Origin: Candidatus Nanopelagicales bacterium
GTDB taxonomy: Bacteria; Actinomycetota; Actinomycetes; S36-B12; UBA5976
Reading direction: 5' to 3'
NCBI GenBank assembly: GCA_023257525.1
Contig: JALRCB010000051.1
Location: 1 to 6,866, forward strand
DNA: 6,866 nucleotides
Shown: in pieces, positions 6,319 through 6,866 of the stretch
Layout: each line of letters begins with the position of its first letter
How positions within the stretch are numbered: position 1 is the first letter of the stretch
The notes under the pieces: model-generated
What the model was told of the DNA's origin: nothing
Seen by the model: only the letters and a program-made list of their open reading frames with translations
Databases searched by the model: none
Made by a program: the position numbers and the translations under genes

Positions 6319-6324
6319 AGAGAC

Positions 6325-6852
6325 ATGACTAATTCAGTATTACCGGATTGGTTCCTGGGGGAACCTTTAAGAATCATCATTATTTTCTTGGTGGCATTTG
6401 TAGTGCGCTTCTTGTTAGTGCGGGCCAGTAATCGCGTTATTCGACAAGCCTTTGGTTCGAGCGATCGTCGGGATCAAAGAAGCTCTACTATTTCAACCGT
6501 CTTAAACACCATGACTTCAGTAATCATTTGGGGCACTGCGATTTTGATGGCCTTAACGGTCGTTGGGGTAAACATTGCACCGCTTTTGGCCAGTGCTGGA
6601 ATCGCCGGCGTTGCTTTGGGCTTTGGTGCCCAGACTTTAGTTAAGGATTACATTTCTGGAATCTTTTTGATAATCGAAGACCAGTACGGAATTGGCGACG
6701 AAGTCGAAATTGGAACCGTTAGAGGCCGAGTCGAAGCAGTGGCTCTGCGAACGACTCGAGTTCGTGATGAAGCTGGAGTTCTTTGGTACATCAGAAATGG
6801 CGAAATCCTAAACGTTGCTAACTTCAGCCAAAACACGACTTGGGAAAAGTAA
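6325..6852 (+). CDS. short MscS-family mechanosensitive channel
   Basis: This 175-residue membrane protein belongs to the small-conductance mechanosensitive channel family, which opens under membrane tension to release solutes during osmotic downshock. Predicted helices lie at about 14-33, 62-82 and 86-115. The last is the Gly/Ala-rich pore helix (GIAGVALGFGAQ at 92-103), followed by LVKDYISGIFLIIED. The family's beta domain runs from about 120 (GIGDEVEIG, GRVEAVALRTTRVRD) to WYIRNGEILNVANFSQ near the end. It stops at K175, so the alpha/beta C-terminal domain that forms the cytoplasmic vestibule in E. coli MscS (286 residues) is missing. The stop TAA lies 14 bases before the window edge, so a frameshifted remainder further right cannot be excluded. 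The start ATG lacks a proper Shine-Dalgarno. Confidence 0.9.
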   Translation: MTNSVLPDWFLGEPLRIIIIFLVAFVVRFLLVRASNRVIRQAFGSSDRRDQRSSTISTVLNTMTSVIIWGTAILMALTVVGVNIAPLLASAGIAGVALGFGAQTLVKDYISGIFLIIEDQYGIGDEVEIGTVRGRVEAVALRTTRVRDEAGVLWYIRNGEILNVANFSQNTTWEK

Positions 6853-6866
6853 GCTCCTCATTCTGC

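Noticed and set aside
5943..6320. A 125-codon open frame on the plus strand
   Set aside because: It lies almost wholly antisense to the small membrane protein. That opposing frame has a coherent signal peptide, cleavage site and membrane helix plus a -10-like box before its ATG. The plus-strand product has no recognisable domain or ribosome binding site.
1..6866. CRISPR arrays, insertion sequences, prophage genes, riboswitches or defence modules
   Set aside because: No regularly spaced repeats, transposase motifs, terminal inverted repeats or long structured leaders were seen. Every gene but one small hypothetical belongs to a known family, and no gap is longer than about 80 bases.

Overview
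The window reads as chromosomal backbone from a low-to-moderate GC actinobacterium, possibly a streamlined freshwater lineage of the acI/Nanopelagicales kind. That placement is an inference. It rests on: a DsbA-like protein very close to the mycothiol-dependent Rv2466c of Mycobacterium tuberculosis; an RpiB with the mycobacterial Glu-type active site; an actinobacterial-type PepN; and several genes that seem to be transcribed without a leader (a TAnnnT -10 box 6-7 nt before the ATG, and no Shine-Dalgarno). By eye the base composition is well below that of typical actinobacteria and is even across the window, so I see no sign of a recently acquired island.

Layout, left to right: a tRNA-Pro(TGG) on the minus strand, cut by the window edge, diverges from a complete tRNA-Gly(TCC). 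Next comes a copper-containing primary-amine oxidase (+), with all catalytic and metal-binding residues present and a Cys-rich tail. It converges on rpiB (-) so tightly that the two stop codons share one CTAG. rpiB is the second gene of a two-gene minus-strand unit led by the Rv2466c-like thioredoxin-fold protein. Divergent from that unit is pepN (+), a full-length M1 metallo-aminopeptidase. It converges on a small secreted or membrane-anchored hypothetical protein (-), which in turn diverges from a short MscS-family channel (+) that ends just before the right edge. No intergenic stretch reaches 300 bases; the longest is about 80 bases.

The central block (pepN divergent from Rv2466c-like, then rpiB) matches the order Rv2467-Rv2466c-Rv2465c in M. 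tuberculosis, so it is an old actinobacterial arrangement. The amine oxidase sits where M. tuberculosis has a Nei-type DNA glycosylase gene (Rv2464c). The genes look like housekeeping and peripheral metabolism (peptide turnover, pentose phosphate interconversion, thiol redox, amine oxidation, osmotic release) and not one pathway. I found no CRISPR array, insertion sequence, phage gene, toxin-antitoxin or defence system, and no convincing undescribed system. The points worth a second look are the monothiol CPWA active site, the truncated MscS, the amine oxidase's active-site variation and Cys-rich tail, and the leaderless promoter pattern.
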